Positions 18,420 through 26,904 of a stretch of 64,000 nucleotides of DNA are shown here, in pieces (positions within the stretch are counted from its first letter, which is position 1; every line of letters begins with the position of its first letter). Location: NCBI RefSeq assembly GCF_002934325.1, contig NZ_PTIV01000013.1, positions 18,873-82,872 on the forward strand, given 5' to 3'. The notes below the pieces were generated by a model. That model saw nothing but the letters and a program-made list of their open reading frames with translations, did not search any database and was not told the DNA's origin. Origin of the DNA: Marinobacter persicus (lineage in GTDB: Bacteria; Pseudomonadota; Gammaproteobacteria; Pseudomonadales; Oleiphilaceae). The translations under genes and the position numbers were made by a program.

Positions 18420-19309
18420 TAAAAAATCACTTCTATTTTGCCCCAGTCCCCACCGACAGTCGCCAACAAATGCCGCAACGCCGGGCTAGTGTATTTAACT
18501 CCGTCATCCTCCCACCGCCGGCGAACACTCACATGCACCACCGGTTCAACATCTCTCACTACCCGCCGGCGCATGGCGCGGTAGAAGCCTTTGTATTCAT
18601 TGTGCAGTTTGCCGGCATAATCAGGTGCCAGCCTATCATCCAAATAGGGTTTAAATGCCAGGCCGCAGGCTTCGGCCTCACGCATCAGCCACTGGCCTGC
18701 GTGATCGCCAAGCGTACGATCTTCATAACCGCCACCAATGTCTGTGTGAACGCCGGCAAACCAGACCTGCTTTAAATCCAGTCCCGGGCGGGGAGACCAC
18801 AAACTGGGCTCAAAATCCTGTCGGTTCTCATCAATGGAAACCGCATGGCGGGCGTGGTTAATGATGGCGCTGGGTTGGGTGTCGTGGAAGAGGTAGCGAT
18901 CTGACCCCAAAGTGCCCAGGAACGGCGCAAGAATGCCTAAGGCCCCGACGGTGTCGAACACGCCCACAAAGTGAATACGGCTGACATCCGCCACCGCGAA
19001 CTGGCGCCTGAATTCCGCTGCCTTGCCACTGCCCGGCTTCGAGCTTCTGCCCCGCTGCCGGTACAGCCGGTAAGCCTGATCGATCCGTTTGGCATGTTCG
19101 CTTCGCACGATCCCGCAGTTACGAACCAGCCCCGCCAAGGAACGAACCGTATACGCCCCACGGCTGAAACCGAAGAAATACAGGGCATCACCGTCTTCGT
19201 AGTTGTGAACCAGAAAGCGATAGCAATCGAGGATGTTCTTATCCAGGCCCTCGCCGGTAATGCCACCAGTAAATGCGTGGCCATCTGAGCAGATGATGAT
19301 GCTTTTCAT
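18419..19309 (-). CDS. DUF2235 alpha/beta hydrolase, copy 1 (42-residue deletion)
   Basis: 296 residues of the DUF2235 (Tle1-like) hydrolase family. Nucleophile elbow GFSRG, later GVFDTVGALG and VHTDIGGGY supply candidate Ser, Asp and His. Compared with the 338-residue copy at 25340-26356, about 42 residues are missing in frame right after MKSIIICSDG; the breakpoints are two SDG codon runs, which suggests slippage between short direct repeats. AGGAG sits 5 nt before ATG 19309. The deletion removes the segment after the first strand, so activity is doubtful. Confidence 0.8.
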   Translation of the reverse strand: MKSIIICSDGHAFTGGITGEGLDKNILDCYRFLVHNYEDGDALYFFGFSRGAYTVRSLAGLVRNCGIVRSEHAKRIDQAYRLYRQRGRSSKPGSGKAAEFRRQFAVADVSRIHFVGVFDTVGALGILAPFLGTLGSDRYLFHDTQPSAIINHARHAVSIDENRQDFEPSLWSPRPGLDLKQVWFAGVHTDIGGGYEDRTLGDHAGQWLMREAEACGLAFKPYLDDRLAPDYAGKLHNEYKGFYRAMRRRVVRDVEPVVHVSVRRRWEDDGVKYTSPALRHLLATVGGDWGKIEVIF

Positions 19310-19375
19310 TGCGACTCCTATTCCCTGGAGTTGAACAAAATCCGTTTTGAAGCTGAATCGCCGCAAGGCTCCTCT

Positions 19376-20791
19376 TCAGACCTTGCGCCCAACCTGTCTT
19401 TGCAGCCAGCTCTGCTCACTCTCCGCCAGAGTGATATAAATTTCTGAATTAATAATCTGCCAGCAGATTAGCTCATTACTGACTGCATACGTCTCTAGTA
19501 AATCAGCGACAGCTTCTTTGAGCGTCCCAGCGTGCCGCACAGCGTCCGAAGCCACATATCTGGGCAACAAAAGTTCCGCAGCAAATGCTCGCGCTCGTTT
19601 TTCCAGGCGCTCCGGAGTATTACCGTTCAGGACTTCAGCAACAGGCAATGCGCCCTTCCGATCCAAAAGCAAATGGCAGATTTCATGGGCAAGCGTTGAG
19701 TTTTCACCATGAACATGAGCCGGTGTGCTCTCAGCGGATTTATTCACCAAAATTGCCGGGCCGTGGAGCCTCCCCCAACAGGCAAGAGCATCCAACTTGC
19801 TCTCGGGCATTTCAAAGCTCTGAATTTGCACGCCCCAGGATTTCAGCAATTCAGCCGGTTGAACAACATCACTTTTACCTAGACCAAGCTTACGGCGAAG
19901 CCAGGCTGCTGCCCAATAGCCTTGATCATAGGGTTTACCAATTTCCCGGAAATCCTTAGCCAAAGTATCAGCCAATGAGTCCAGTTCATCCGTGGAGGAC
20001 TTACTCAGACCACGAATCAAGCCAAAAATCTGAGTTTGCTCTTCTGGAAGAAGCACTCCAACCGTCATCCGGGCCGCTGCAACTAACTCGCTGTCTGCAA
20101 AAGGCCTATCGGACTCTTGCTCCCAGAACTGGGCATCATTTGCAGGATTAAGGCATTCCAGAGTTTCAGAAGAAAGCCCTGTTAGCAGAGGCAAGGCTTT
20201 ACGTTCCAGCTGTTGCTCGCGAGCCATCCACTGTTGCGCTGCCAATAGGCCACGGCCTTGATCCACTTCGTTTGCAAGCTCCGCCAGGTGATTGCCGATT
20301 GCTTCGAGATCTGCAACAGCCTGTTCAAGAGGCAAGCGGATGGTTTCCCCCTGCTCAGTGCTCGAAACTTCAAATAATTCGCCTTGGCGAATAACAAACA
20401 CCGCAGGAAAATAAAGCCCCTTAAATGCACTGGCCAAATCATGACGATTCAGAAAGCGAAATGCCTCTTCCTCTTCATCTTCAACACGCTCTTCGGGCAT
20501 GTTCTCCCAGCGCTTTTCCAGGTCTCGCGCCAATGTTGAAATATCAGTGGCCTTTACCTGAAACGGAAAGCTCTGCTCGCACAGAAGGTAAGACCAGTTT
20601 TTGGCCAGCCACTCAAGAAGATCGACCCAAGTCCATTCAACAGAACCATCCTGACCGGCCAGAACACTTGTGCCATTAACGCAAAGCTCACCCTTTCCCC
20701 AGACCAAACCGAGGCCTTCGGTACGCCTTTCATCCAACTGTAATTCCAGCAAAAAACCGCTGCAGGAACCTATGTGTAGTTTTTCAGCCAT
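19376..20791 (-). CDS. ImmA/IrrE-like metallopeptidase
   Basis: 471 residues. The C-terminal third has the zinc motif HEICH in STLAHEICHLLLDRKG (about residue 370), with the downstream ARAFAAELLLPR segment typical of ImmA/IrrE (COG2856) proteins. The N-terminal 250 residues are unassigned, rich in Glu. No signal peptide. Such peptidases usually cleave a repressor in response to damage or phage. It overlaps the preceding 136-residue gene by 22 nt, so the two act together; no HTH repressor is encoded beside it, so the substrate is unclear. Confidence 0.8.
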   Translation of the reverse strand: MAEKLHIGSCSGFLLELQLDERRTEGLGLVWGKGELCVNGTSVLAGQDGSVEWTWVDLLEWLAKNWSYLLCEQSFPFQVKATDISTLARDLEKRWENMPEERVEDEEEEAFRFLNRHDLASAFKGLYFPAVFVIRQGELFEVSSTEQGETIRLPLEQAVADLEAIGNHLAELANEVDQGRGLLAAQQWMAREQQLERKALPLLTGLSSETLECLNPANDAQFWEQESDRPFADSELVAAARMTVGVLLPEEQTQIFGLIRGLSKSSTDELDSLADTLAKDFREIGKPYDQGYWAAAWLRRKLGLGKSDVVQPAELLKSWGVQIQSFEMPESKLDALACWGRLHGPAILVNKSAESTPAHVHGENSTLAHEICHLLLDRKGALPVAEVLNGNTPERLEKRARAFAAELLLPRYVASDAVRHAGTLKEAVADLLETYAVSNELICWQIINSEIYITLAESEQSWLQRQVGRKV

Positions 20792-21180
20792 TGCTCAAAC
20801 TCTTTACTGTAGCCAGCGCATTCTGCCTGCCTTCTGAGCTTTCGTATAATCTTGCCCGGCAAAGGCCTGCGACCTTTCAAATCGCCCCGCCAAGGGTAGC
20901 CATGCCACGAAATGCCAGGCGTGGTTGGTGCTGCTTCGTAAATCACTCCGTTGTACACGGCATAAATCTTTGCAGGTATAGGGTCATCGGGCTCATCATA
21001 GTATGGCACACCCTGATTCAGGATTTCAGTGGCCAGCTCCGGGGTTATGCTCTTCGGGCATTTCCCGATTGGGCCTTTGTCTCCTGGCTCGAAGCCCGCG
21101 TAGTCGTTTTTCCACCGGTGTTTATGCCGACCCTCGCCACGCTCGTATCTCCAGGGTGTTTTGATTTGAGAGTCTGTCAT
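20770..21180 (-). CDS. Unknown partner of the ImmA/IrrE-like peptidase
   Basis: 136 residues, no recognised domain. Basic, Trp/Tyr-rich N-terminus (WRYERGEGRHKHRWK), a Pro/Asp loop (YYDEPDDPIPAKIY) and a C-terminal GRRPLPGKIIRKLRR helix. I chose ATG 21180 over an adjoining TTG. It overlaps the metallopeptidase gene by 22 nt, so it is a two-gene unit. Could be the peptidase substrate, inhibitor or a nuclease-like effector; nothing in the sequence decides. Confidence 0.6.
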   Translation of the reverse strand: MTDSQIKTPWRYERGEGRHKHRWKNDYAGFEPGDKGPIGKCPKSITPELATEILNQGVPYYDEPDDPIPAKIYAVYNGVIYEAAPTTPGISWHGYPWRGDLKGRRPLPGKIIRKLRRQAECAGYSKEFEQWLKNYT

Positions 21181-21260
21181 CAAGATTGAGCTCTGAAATC
21201 CTGCCGATTCTCGTCAAGGGAAAAGCCATGAAGGGCGTGGTTGATGGCGATGTTTCTCAT
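21180..21260 (-). pseudogene. DUF2235 relic with large internal deletion
   Basis: A 26-codon open frame whose first residues (MRNIA) and AGGAG ribosome site match the start of the DUF2235 genes, and whose remainder (INHALHGFSLDENRQDF) matches their residues about 191-208. About 185 codons between are gone. It ends at TGA. Fourth of five DUF2235 traces in this zone. Confidence 0.7.
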
Positions 21261-21279
21261 CGGGGACTCCTAACTCCTA

Positions 21280-21430
21280 TCTCCTAAAGCCAACCGCCGC
21301 CGGCCTGCAAAACCCAGAATAAGCGCCAGCAGGCCGCCGAACAGCGCGGAGCCCAGGGGATAGTAAATGGATTCAAAATCTTCATCGGCACGTTCCCTGA
21401 GCCCGTAACCTGCCACCCTTAATGAGCCTC
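21280..21430 (-). other. Membrane-helix gene fragment, YdcF N-terminus-like
   Basis: Reading toward lower coordinates, a frame without ATG encodes YYPLGSALFGGLLALILGF followed by GRRRLA and a stop (TAG) near 21284. The helix resembles the N-terminus of the YdcF-like protein (PLGSALLGGLLALIAGFLG) at both protein and DNA level (roughly 80% over 38 nt by eye). Probably the tail of a lost gene. Nothing else is visible in the gap 21261-21482. Confidence 0.4.
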
Positions 21431-21482
21431 AATGGTCTTTTGATAAGAGGCGGAGGCGCGTTTCTTTACTCCGCCTTAGCTT

Positions 21483-21734
21483 TCACGCTGCATGATCTTG
21501 TTTGGGGTGGGTTTGGTCTCCCTGACCCGCCAACAACCCCTGCACACTGATATCTTCATCAAGGTCATCCCAGTGAACACCGTGCACGCTCAATTCAAAA
21601 CAATCGCGGGCAGTTTTATCAGCATGCAATAGCCGAGGAAACCAGGCCAAAGGCGCGCCAATAGTCCGACCATCAGACAAAATAGCCCAAAGGCTATCTT
21701 CGTCAAACCAAACTTTTTCAGGCGATGTGGTCAT
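21483..21734 (-). CDS. DUF2442 family protein
   Basis: 83 residues. The core VWFDEDSLWAILSDGRTIG followed by PLAWFPRLL matches DUF2442, small proteins that occur as partners of DUF4160 or HTH proteins in TA-like pairs. It lies 15 nt downstream of an HTH gene on the same strand. Function not established; a toxin/antitoxin role is inference from context. Confidence 0.75.
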   Translation of the reverse strand: MTTSPEKVWFDEDSLWAILSDGRTIGAPLAWFPRLLHADKTARDCFELSVHGVHWDDLDEDISVQGLLAGQGDQTHPKQDHAA

Positions 21735-21749
21735 AAACCAGTTTAAACC

Positions 21750-22061
21750 TCACAGCGTAAACCCATGATGCTGACCGTCTGGCAGCTCAATATCTACACG
21801 AACTTTACCGCCGGCAGCCTCTACATACCGCTTCAGGCTGGAAAGCTTCAGATCTCTGCCCGGCCGTTCCATTCTGGCAACAGTAGGCTGTTTGATGCCT
21901 AATGCACCTGCCATATCGGCTTGCGTTTTTTCCATCAGAGCCCGAATCTCACCAAGATGGATGTTCAGCAGCATGGCCTCTGCCTTAGCCGTTGCCGCAG
22001 AAACAACTGCAGGCTTCTCATTTTCAAGAATCTGTTCCAGCGTTCTTGCCATCTCAGTCAC
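21750..22061 (-). CDS. XRE-family HTH regulator/antitoxin
   Basis: 103 residues. Helix-turn-helix at about residues 46-66 (TQADMAGALGIKQPTVARME) and a C-terminal KVRVDIELPDG strand, as in HigA-like antitoxins. Start uncertain: GTG 22061 has AGGG five bases upstream, and ATG 22052 is also possible. Pairs with the DUF2442 gene 15 nt downstream and probably represses its own promoter. Confidence 0.8.
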   Translation of the reverse strand: MTEMARTLEQILENEKPAVVSAATAKAEAMLLNIHLGEIRALMEKTQADMAGALGIKQPTVARMERPGRDLKLSSLKRYVEAAGGKVRVDIELPDGQHHGFTL

Positions 22062-22116
22062 CCCAACCCTATCTCCCAGTGCATGCCAACAGGTATAGCT
22101 TAAAAGCTATAACCCA

Positions 22117-22482
22117 TCAAATCACCACTCGTTTCACCACCGCCTTCGGAAACGAGAAATTCACTAACAACCCAAGCTCTTTCCCGGTAGCCTTCAGGTA
22201 GTTGATCAACTGGGCTTCAGCTGCCAGAGGCAACTTCTGTTGCGCCTTGAGCTCGATGATAACGGAATTCTCCACCAGCAAGTCCAGTCGGTACTCGGCA
22301 ATCGGCTCACCTTTGTAATGAACAACAACCGGCACCTCACATTCCGAAGCCAACCCGGCAAGCTTCAACTCCCGAACCAAAGCCTTCTGATAAACCGCCT
22401 CCAGAAAACCCGCGCCCAGGTGCCGATAAACCTCGAATACGCAGCCTCGAATTTTGTAGGTGAGCTCCTCGTCCTTGAGCAT
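22117..22482 (-). CDS. GxxExxY protein, copy 2
   Basis: 121 residues, motif GFLEAVY and the same PDDEXK-like core (DLLVENSVIIELKAQ) as copy 1 at 17936-18301; the last 30 residues are nearly identical. It follows the DUF2235 pseudogene and palindrome R4 in the same order and spacing as copy 1 follows DUF2235 copy 1 and R3. Unknown function, nuclease fold predicted. Confidence 0.85.
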   Translation of the reverse strand: MLKDEELTYKIRGCVFEVYRHLGAGFLEAVYQKALVRELKLAGLASECEVPVVVHYKGEPIAEYRLDLLVENSVIIELKAQQKLPLAAEAQLINYLKATGKELGLLVNFSFPKAVVKRVVI

Positions 22483-22512
22483 AGGCCATTCCCTTTTTAA
22501 AGATTATTTTTT

Positions 22513-22659
22513 GCCACGGAACCCACGGAATAACACGGAAGGAAAACAAAAAGCTTTCCGTCAAAAAGTCTTTTCTTCGTCTTTATTTTTCCGTGTTCTT
22601 CCGTGGATTCCGTGGCCAATCAAGTCTTTATCTTTTCTTTTCCCGAGTCCTTCCGTGGC
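22513..22659. repeat. Palindromic repeat R4 plus partial third arm
   Basis: Left arm 22513-22540 (two mismatches to R1), right arm 22589-22616 identical to R1/R2. A degenerate, shortened third arm at about 22641-22659 ends CCTTCCGTGGC. The spacer after the right arm (CCAATCAAGTCTTTATCTTT) is shared with R5, so R4 and R5 are one compound element. Confidence 0.85.
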
Positions 22660-23634
22660 TAAAAAATCACTTGTATTTTGCCCCAGTCCCCACCGACATT
22701 CTCCAGCAATCCCCGCAAAGCCGGGCTCCGGTACCTCACCCCATCATCCTCCCACCGCTTCCGAACACTCACATGCACCACCGGCTCTACCTCCCGCGCC
22801 ATGCGCCGGCGCATGGCGCGGTAGAAGCCTTTGTATTCATTGTGCTGCGGGCCGGTGTGGTCCGGGGTGAGGTTATCCAGGAAGTGGGGTTCGAAAGCCA
22901 GGCCGCAGGCTTCTGCCTCGCGGGCCAGCCACTGGCCGGCGTGGTCGCCCAGGGCGCGATTGGGGTAGCCGCCGCCGATGTCGGTGTGTACGCCGGCGAA
23001 CCACACCTGCTTCAGGTCCACCCCGGCTTTTGGGGTCCACAGCGTGGGTTCGAAATCCTGGCGGTTTTCATCAATGGAAACGGCATGGCGGGCGTGGTTG
23101 ATAATGTCGCCGGGCTCTGTGTCATGGAACAGATAATGAGACGTGCCCAAAGTTCCCAGAAACGGCGCAGGTATGCCCAGTGCGCCAACGGTGTCGAACA
23201 CGCCCACAAAATGAACCCGGCCGCCACCGGCCACCGCGTAATCCCGACGAAAGGCGGCGGCCTTGCTGCTACCCGGTGCCGAAGCCCGGCTGCGCCGGCG
23301 GTACAGTGAATAAGCCTTCGCGGCTTTACCCGCGTGTTCCCGGCGCAGAATACCGCAATTGCCAATCAACCCCGCCAACGACCGAACCGTGTAGGCACCC
23401 CGGCTGAAACCAAACAGGTACACCGCATCGCCGTCATCGTAGTTGTGCACCAGAAAGCGGTAGCAATCCAGAATATTCTTGTCGATGCCCTTGCCCGTGG
23501 CCCCACCGGTCAGCGGATTGCCGTCAGAACCCACACCCAATCGTAAAACACCACCTGCTTGTTGTCGGCGGCATCTTCCGGGGCAATGCCACGGGCGATA
23601 CGTAAGATGTGGGTGGCCGTGTCAGATTCGGGGG
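22659..23634 (-). pseudogene. DUF2235 hydrolase, copy 2 (frameshifted, 5' truncated)
   Basis: About 95% identical to copy 3 at 25340-26356 across the shared part. The first 14 codons or so are gone: similarity begins at PESDTATHILRIARG and abuts the stop of the Toprim-like gene. One G is missing near 23537 (TGGG-TGTGGG against TGGGGCGTGGG), which shifts frame before GSDGNPLTGG. The downstream 290 codons stay open and could be mistaken for a gene starting near 23540. Catalytic GFSRG is preserved. Confidence 0.85.
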
Positions 23635-23639
23635 TCAGC

Positions 23640-24137
23640 TCAAACGAACAGCCACGTAAACACTCCGGCGGTCCTCATTCGAGCAATCTCGTGTTCATTA
23701 CACCTCAGGTGCGTGTTTTGCCAATCAACGGATGTTTCATCCGGGCAGTGCTGCAGGAGGCGTTTGCCTACCGCCTCATTGTTGCTTTGTTGGAGCGTTG
23801 CCTTGAGGTCCTCGCTTTCCTTCTCGTCGATACCCAAAAGAAAAACTCGCTCCTTGCAGGACTGGCCGTTCAGTATTTCATCAAAATTCTGCTTTCTTGA
23901 TTCAAAATCGTTGTCGAAGTCCATCAACAACAGGGCGTGCATACCGGGCCGGTCATTCAGCAGCTTCAAGTTATCTTCGAGTTCAGCGAACACTTTTGGC
24001 CAGCCGCCACTGGGTGGCTTGGCATCAATGACATAATCATTCACTGAAGGCATGGTTTTCACACCATTCACAATACCCCGGTATGGCTTGTCTTCAAGAT
24101 AAATAACCAAATGGTTCCTGTATCGATTCACTGCCAT
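23640..24137 (-). CDS. Toprim-like partner of the AAA ATPase
   Basis: 165 residues. An acidic IYLEDKPYRG near residue 15 followed by LLLMDFDND near residue 74 gives the E...DxD arrangement of Toprim nucleases; the rest is unassigned. Its ATG overlaps the ATPase stop by one base (TAATG), so the two are coupled. ATPase plus Toprim pairs (OLD-like, PARIS-like) block phage. It ends exactly where the DUF2235 copy 2 similarity begins, marking a recombination joint. Confidence 0.6.
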   Translation of the reverse strand: MAVNRYRNHLVIYLEDKPYRGIVNGVKTMPSVNDYVIDAKPPSGGWPKVFAELEDNLKLLNDRPGMHALLLMDFDNDFESRKQNFDEILNGQSCKERVFLLGIDEKESEDLKATLQQSNNEAVGKRLLQHCPDETSVDWQNTHLRCNEHEIARMRTAGVFTWLFV

Positions 24138-25243
24138 TAATCGAGCTCTCCATTCTCATAGGCATCAACAAAGGTTGCGCTCAGGTATTCTTTATCTGCC
24201 GCACGCTCCAACCGGGACGGGTGCAAGTGCGATTGCCGGGTTACCAGGAAAGTGTTGTGTTCCGAATATTCGTTAATCGTTCTTGGGTTGTGGCTAGACA
24301 TAACCAGCTGCGATTCAACGGCGCTGTTCTCGAACGCTTTCCTGCAGGCCGTTATAAAGTGGCTCAGCTCAGGAAGATAGATATAGTTGTCAGGCTCATC
24401 CCATAGGCACAGAATCGATTCTTCATTGGTAATAGCGGCCAGCACTGTCGCGGTAAGGAAGTATATTTTTTCACCATCCGATAACTGACAAAAATTCAGC
24501 TCCAGACTTTTGGAACCTTCGCCACTGAATTTGAAAACCAACTCCTTTTCATCTTTGCCGGTGCTTTCAAATTTGAAGTTGGCAAAGTCGGGCATCCGCA
24601 GCTTCATGAATTCTTCGATTTTTGTATACAGTGCGGGATAAACAGCCAGTTGGTGGCGAACCCAATCCAGCGTATTGCTTGCTTCGCGTGCCAGGTAAGG
24701 CGTTTCTTGTTTGCTGGCTCGCCTGAAATTGCCGGGCACCGGAGCTAACACGATAATTCGCGCCAACCACTCGCGAAAACGCGCAATAGGTGCATCGTCA
24801 TTTCGCGTAGAGATCAGAGGCAAACCCACGTGGTGCCAATCCAGGGTGAACTCTGCACTTTTTCCCAGCTGTATTTTGCCTTCTTCACGGAAAAAATGAG
24901 TTTTGCCATTTACTTTAAGTGATTCCCGACGGATGCGGGGCTGGGTGAAATTCTCCGGCAGCTCTACTTCCAGGACATATTCGTAGACTTGCTTGCCAAG
25001 TGTCGCGGCACATTCCAGGTGAATGGGTTTATGGGTCTCGCCGAAGGCGAAGTCGCTTTCGCTGACCAATTCTTTCAACTGCGTTACGCCCCGCCCGATT
25101 TGCTGCAATACCTCCACCGCATCAAAAAAACTGGATTTACCCGCGCCGTTTCTGCCTAGCACCAGAGCGGAATGTTCGTCTTTAAGAGTTACTTCAAAAT
25201 TCTGAAGGCAGCGGTATTGGTGAAAATAAAGTTTGTTCAGCAT
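24137..25243 (-). CDS. AAA/ABC-type ATPase of an OLD-like defence pair
   Basis: 368 residues. Walker A GRNGAGKSS at about 34, ABC-like signature LSDGEK, Walker B ILCLWDEPDN and switch histidine in VMSSHNPRTINEY place it in the AAA_15/AAA_21 (RecF/OLD-like) group. ATG 25243 is preferred (AAGGG 10 nt upstream) over GTG 25267, which has no ribosome site. These ATPases sense phage or DNA state and license a partner nuclease; here the partner is the coupled Toprim-like protein. Located between two DUF2235 copies. Confidence 0.8.
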   Translation of the reverse strand: MLNKLYFHQYRCLQNFEVTLKDEHSALVLGRNGAGKSSFFDAVEVLQQIGRGVTQLKELVSESDFAFGETHKPIHLECAATLGKQVYEYVLEVELPENFTQPRIRRESLKVNGKTHFFREEGKIQLGKSAEFTLDWHHVGLPLISTRNDDAPIARFREWLARIIVLAPVPGNFRRASKQETPYLAREASNTLDWVRHQLAVYPALYTKIEEFMKLRMPDFANFKFESTGKDEKELVFKFSGEGSKSLELNFCQLSDGEKIYFLTATVLAAITNEESILCLWDEPDNYIYLPELSHFITACRKAFENSAVESQLVMSSHNPRTINEYSEHNTFLVTRQSHLHPSRLERAADKEYLSATFVDAYENGELD

Positions 25244-25339
25244 CGGTATTTTGCCCTTCTCGGCCACGAACTTCAGGAGAACTTTAACACGTGTATTTAA
25301 TCCTGGCTTGCCATGCTGCCAGGTCTATAAGCAGCCTAT

Positions 25340-26356
25340 TCAATGAACCACTTGTATCTTGCCCCAGTCCCCACCGACATTCTCCAACAACCCCCGCAAA
25401 GCCGGACTACGATACGAAACCCCATCATCCTCCCACCGCCGCCGAACACTCACATGCACCACCGGCTCAACATCCCGCACGACGTGCCGGCGCATGGCGC
25501 GGTAGAAGCCTTTGTATTCATTGTGCTGAGGGCCAGTGTGGTCCGGGGTGAGGTTATCCAGGAAGTGGGGCTCGAAAGCCAAGCCGCAGGTTTCTGCTTC
25601 GCGGGCCAGCCACTGGCCGGCGTGGTCGCCCAGGGCACGGTTGGGGTAGCCGCCGCCTATGTCGGTGTGTACGCCGGCGAACCACACCTGTTTCAGGTCT
25701 ACCCCGGCTTTCGGGGTCCACAGCGTTGGCTCGAAATCCTGGCGGTTTTCATCAATGGAAACGGCATGCCGGGCGTGGTTGATAATGTCGCCGGGCTCGG
25801 TGTCGTGGAACAGATAACGAGACGTGCCCAGGGTCCCCAGAAACGGAGCAGGTATGCCCAGTGCACCAACGGTATCGAACACGCCCACAAAGTGAACCCG
25901 GCCACCACCGGGCACGGCATAGTCCCGACGAAACGCGGCGGCTTTGCTGCTACCTGGTGCCGAGGCCCGGCTGCGTCGACGGTACAGCGAATAAGCCTGC
26001 GCCGCCCTGCCCGCATGCTCCCGGCGCAGAATACCGCAATTGCCAATCAACCCCGCCAACGACCGAACCGTATACGCACCCCGGCTGAAGCCAAACAGGT
26101 ACACCGCATCACCGTCATCGTAGTTATGCACCAGAAAGCGATAGCAATCCAGGATGTTCTTATCGATGCCCTTGCCCGTAGCCCCGCCGGTCAGCGGGTT
26201 GCCATCCGAGCCCACGCCCCAGTCGTAGAACACCACCTGCTTGTTGCCGGCGGCGTCTTCCGGGGCAATGCCACGGGCAATACGCAGAATGTGGGTGGCA
26301 GTGTCAGATTCGGGGGATTGCCAGGTACCATCTGAGCAGATGATGATGTTTTTCAT
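25340..26356 (-). CDS. DUF2235 alpha/beta hydrolase, copy 3 (full length)
   Basis: 338 residues, the only intact copy. N-terminal strand MKNIIICSDGTW, nucleophile S91 in FGFSRGAYT, D161 in GVFDTVGA and H230 in AGVHTDIGGGY as the candidate triad. DUF2235 is the Tle1-like phospholipase fold, but stand-alone copies like this have no T6SS neighbours here and no signal peptide, so the substrate is unknown. AGGAG lies 5 nt before the ATG. The 85-nt leader is shared with copy 1. Followed after 96 nt by the ATPase gene. Confidence 0.85.
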   Translation of the reverse strand: MKNIIICSDGTWQSPESDTATHILRIARGIAPEDAAGNKQVVFYDWGVGSDGNPLTGGATGKGIDKNILDCYRFLVHNYDDGDAVYLFGFSRGAYTVRSLAGLIGNCGILRREHAGRAAQAYSLYRRRSRASAPGSSKAAAFRRDYAVPGGGRVHFVGVFDTVGALGIPAPFLGTLGTSRYLFHDTEPGDIINHARHAVSIDENRQDFEPTLWTPKAGVDLKQVWFAGVHTDIGGGYPNRALGDHAGQWLAREAETCGLAFEPHFLDNLTPDHTGPQHNEYKGFYRAMRRHVVRDVEPVVHVSVRRRWEDDGVSYRSPALRGLLENVGGDWGKIQVVH

Positions 26357-26462
26357 AAGCGCTCCTGTTCCTTGGAGTTGATACACAATCCGTTTTGAAT
26401 CCAGAATCGCCGCCCAGGCCCCTCTTCAGGCCCTGCGGCCGGCCAGGGGGAAAAGAGTTTGT

Positions 26463-26894
26463 TTAGCGAGCATTAATCATTCGCCTCTCCGTGCCCGCAA
26501 AACCATACAACTCATCGAGTAAATCAGGATGAGCGCGGCAAAGCCGAATTAGGCGATCCATTGCCACACTCTGCGCCACTTCGCCGCGCTCATATTTCGA
26601 GAAGGCATTCCTGCCCCCGCCAAACAATAACGCGGCCTTCTCCTGATTCAGGCAAAGTGCCTGACGCGCAGACTTCACCTCTTCCGGTGAAAGCAAACCC
26701 TCCGCCTTCCGCTTGGCGGCCACCACCGCACGGTCATTACCACGGATCTGATCCGTGGTAAGAAACTCATCGCCACAAGCATCACACACAGAGAAAGCAA
26801 CGGATACATCTATGTCCTGCCCCTTGTACCGAAGACGTTCCATGGCAGAGCATTCTTGAACACTCGTGGAGCCACACGCTTTACAATTGTTCAT
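26463..26894 (-). CDS. mqsA: MqsA-type antitoxin (Zn ribbon plus HTH)
   Basis: 143 residues. N-terminal zinc site from CKAC and CDAC pairs, C-terminal XRE-type HTH (LNQEKAALLFGGGRNAFSKYERG). It matches the MqsA layout: the N-domain binds the MqsR toxin and the C-domain binds operator DNA. Ten nucleotides downstream of mqsR, the usual toxin-first order. Confidence 0.88.
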   Translation of the reverse strand: MNNCKACGSTSVQECSAMERLRYKGQDIDVSVAFSVCDACGDEFLTTDQIRGNDRAVVAAKRKAEGLLSPEEVKSARQALCLNQEKAALLFGGGRNAFSKYERGEVAQSVAMDRLIRLCRAHPDLLDELYGFAGTERRMINAR

Positions 26895-26904
26895 ACCCTA
26901 TCCT

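Noticed and set aside
22659..23540. DUF2235 copy 2 as an intact 293-residue gene
   Set aside because: Alignment with copy 3 shows a missing G near 23537 and a lost 5' end, so the apparent start is an artefact of the frameshift.
25343..26335. Plus-strand frame of 330 codons opposite DUF2235 copy 3
   Set aside because: Shadow; a similar shadow occurs opposite copy 2, as expected from duplicated sequence.
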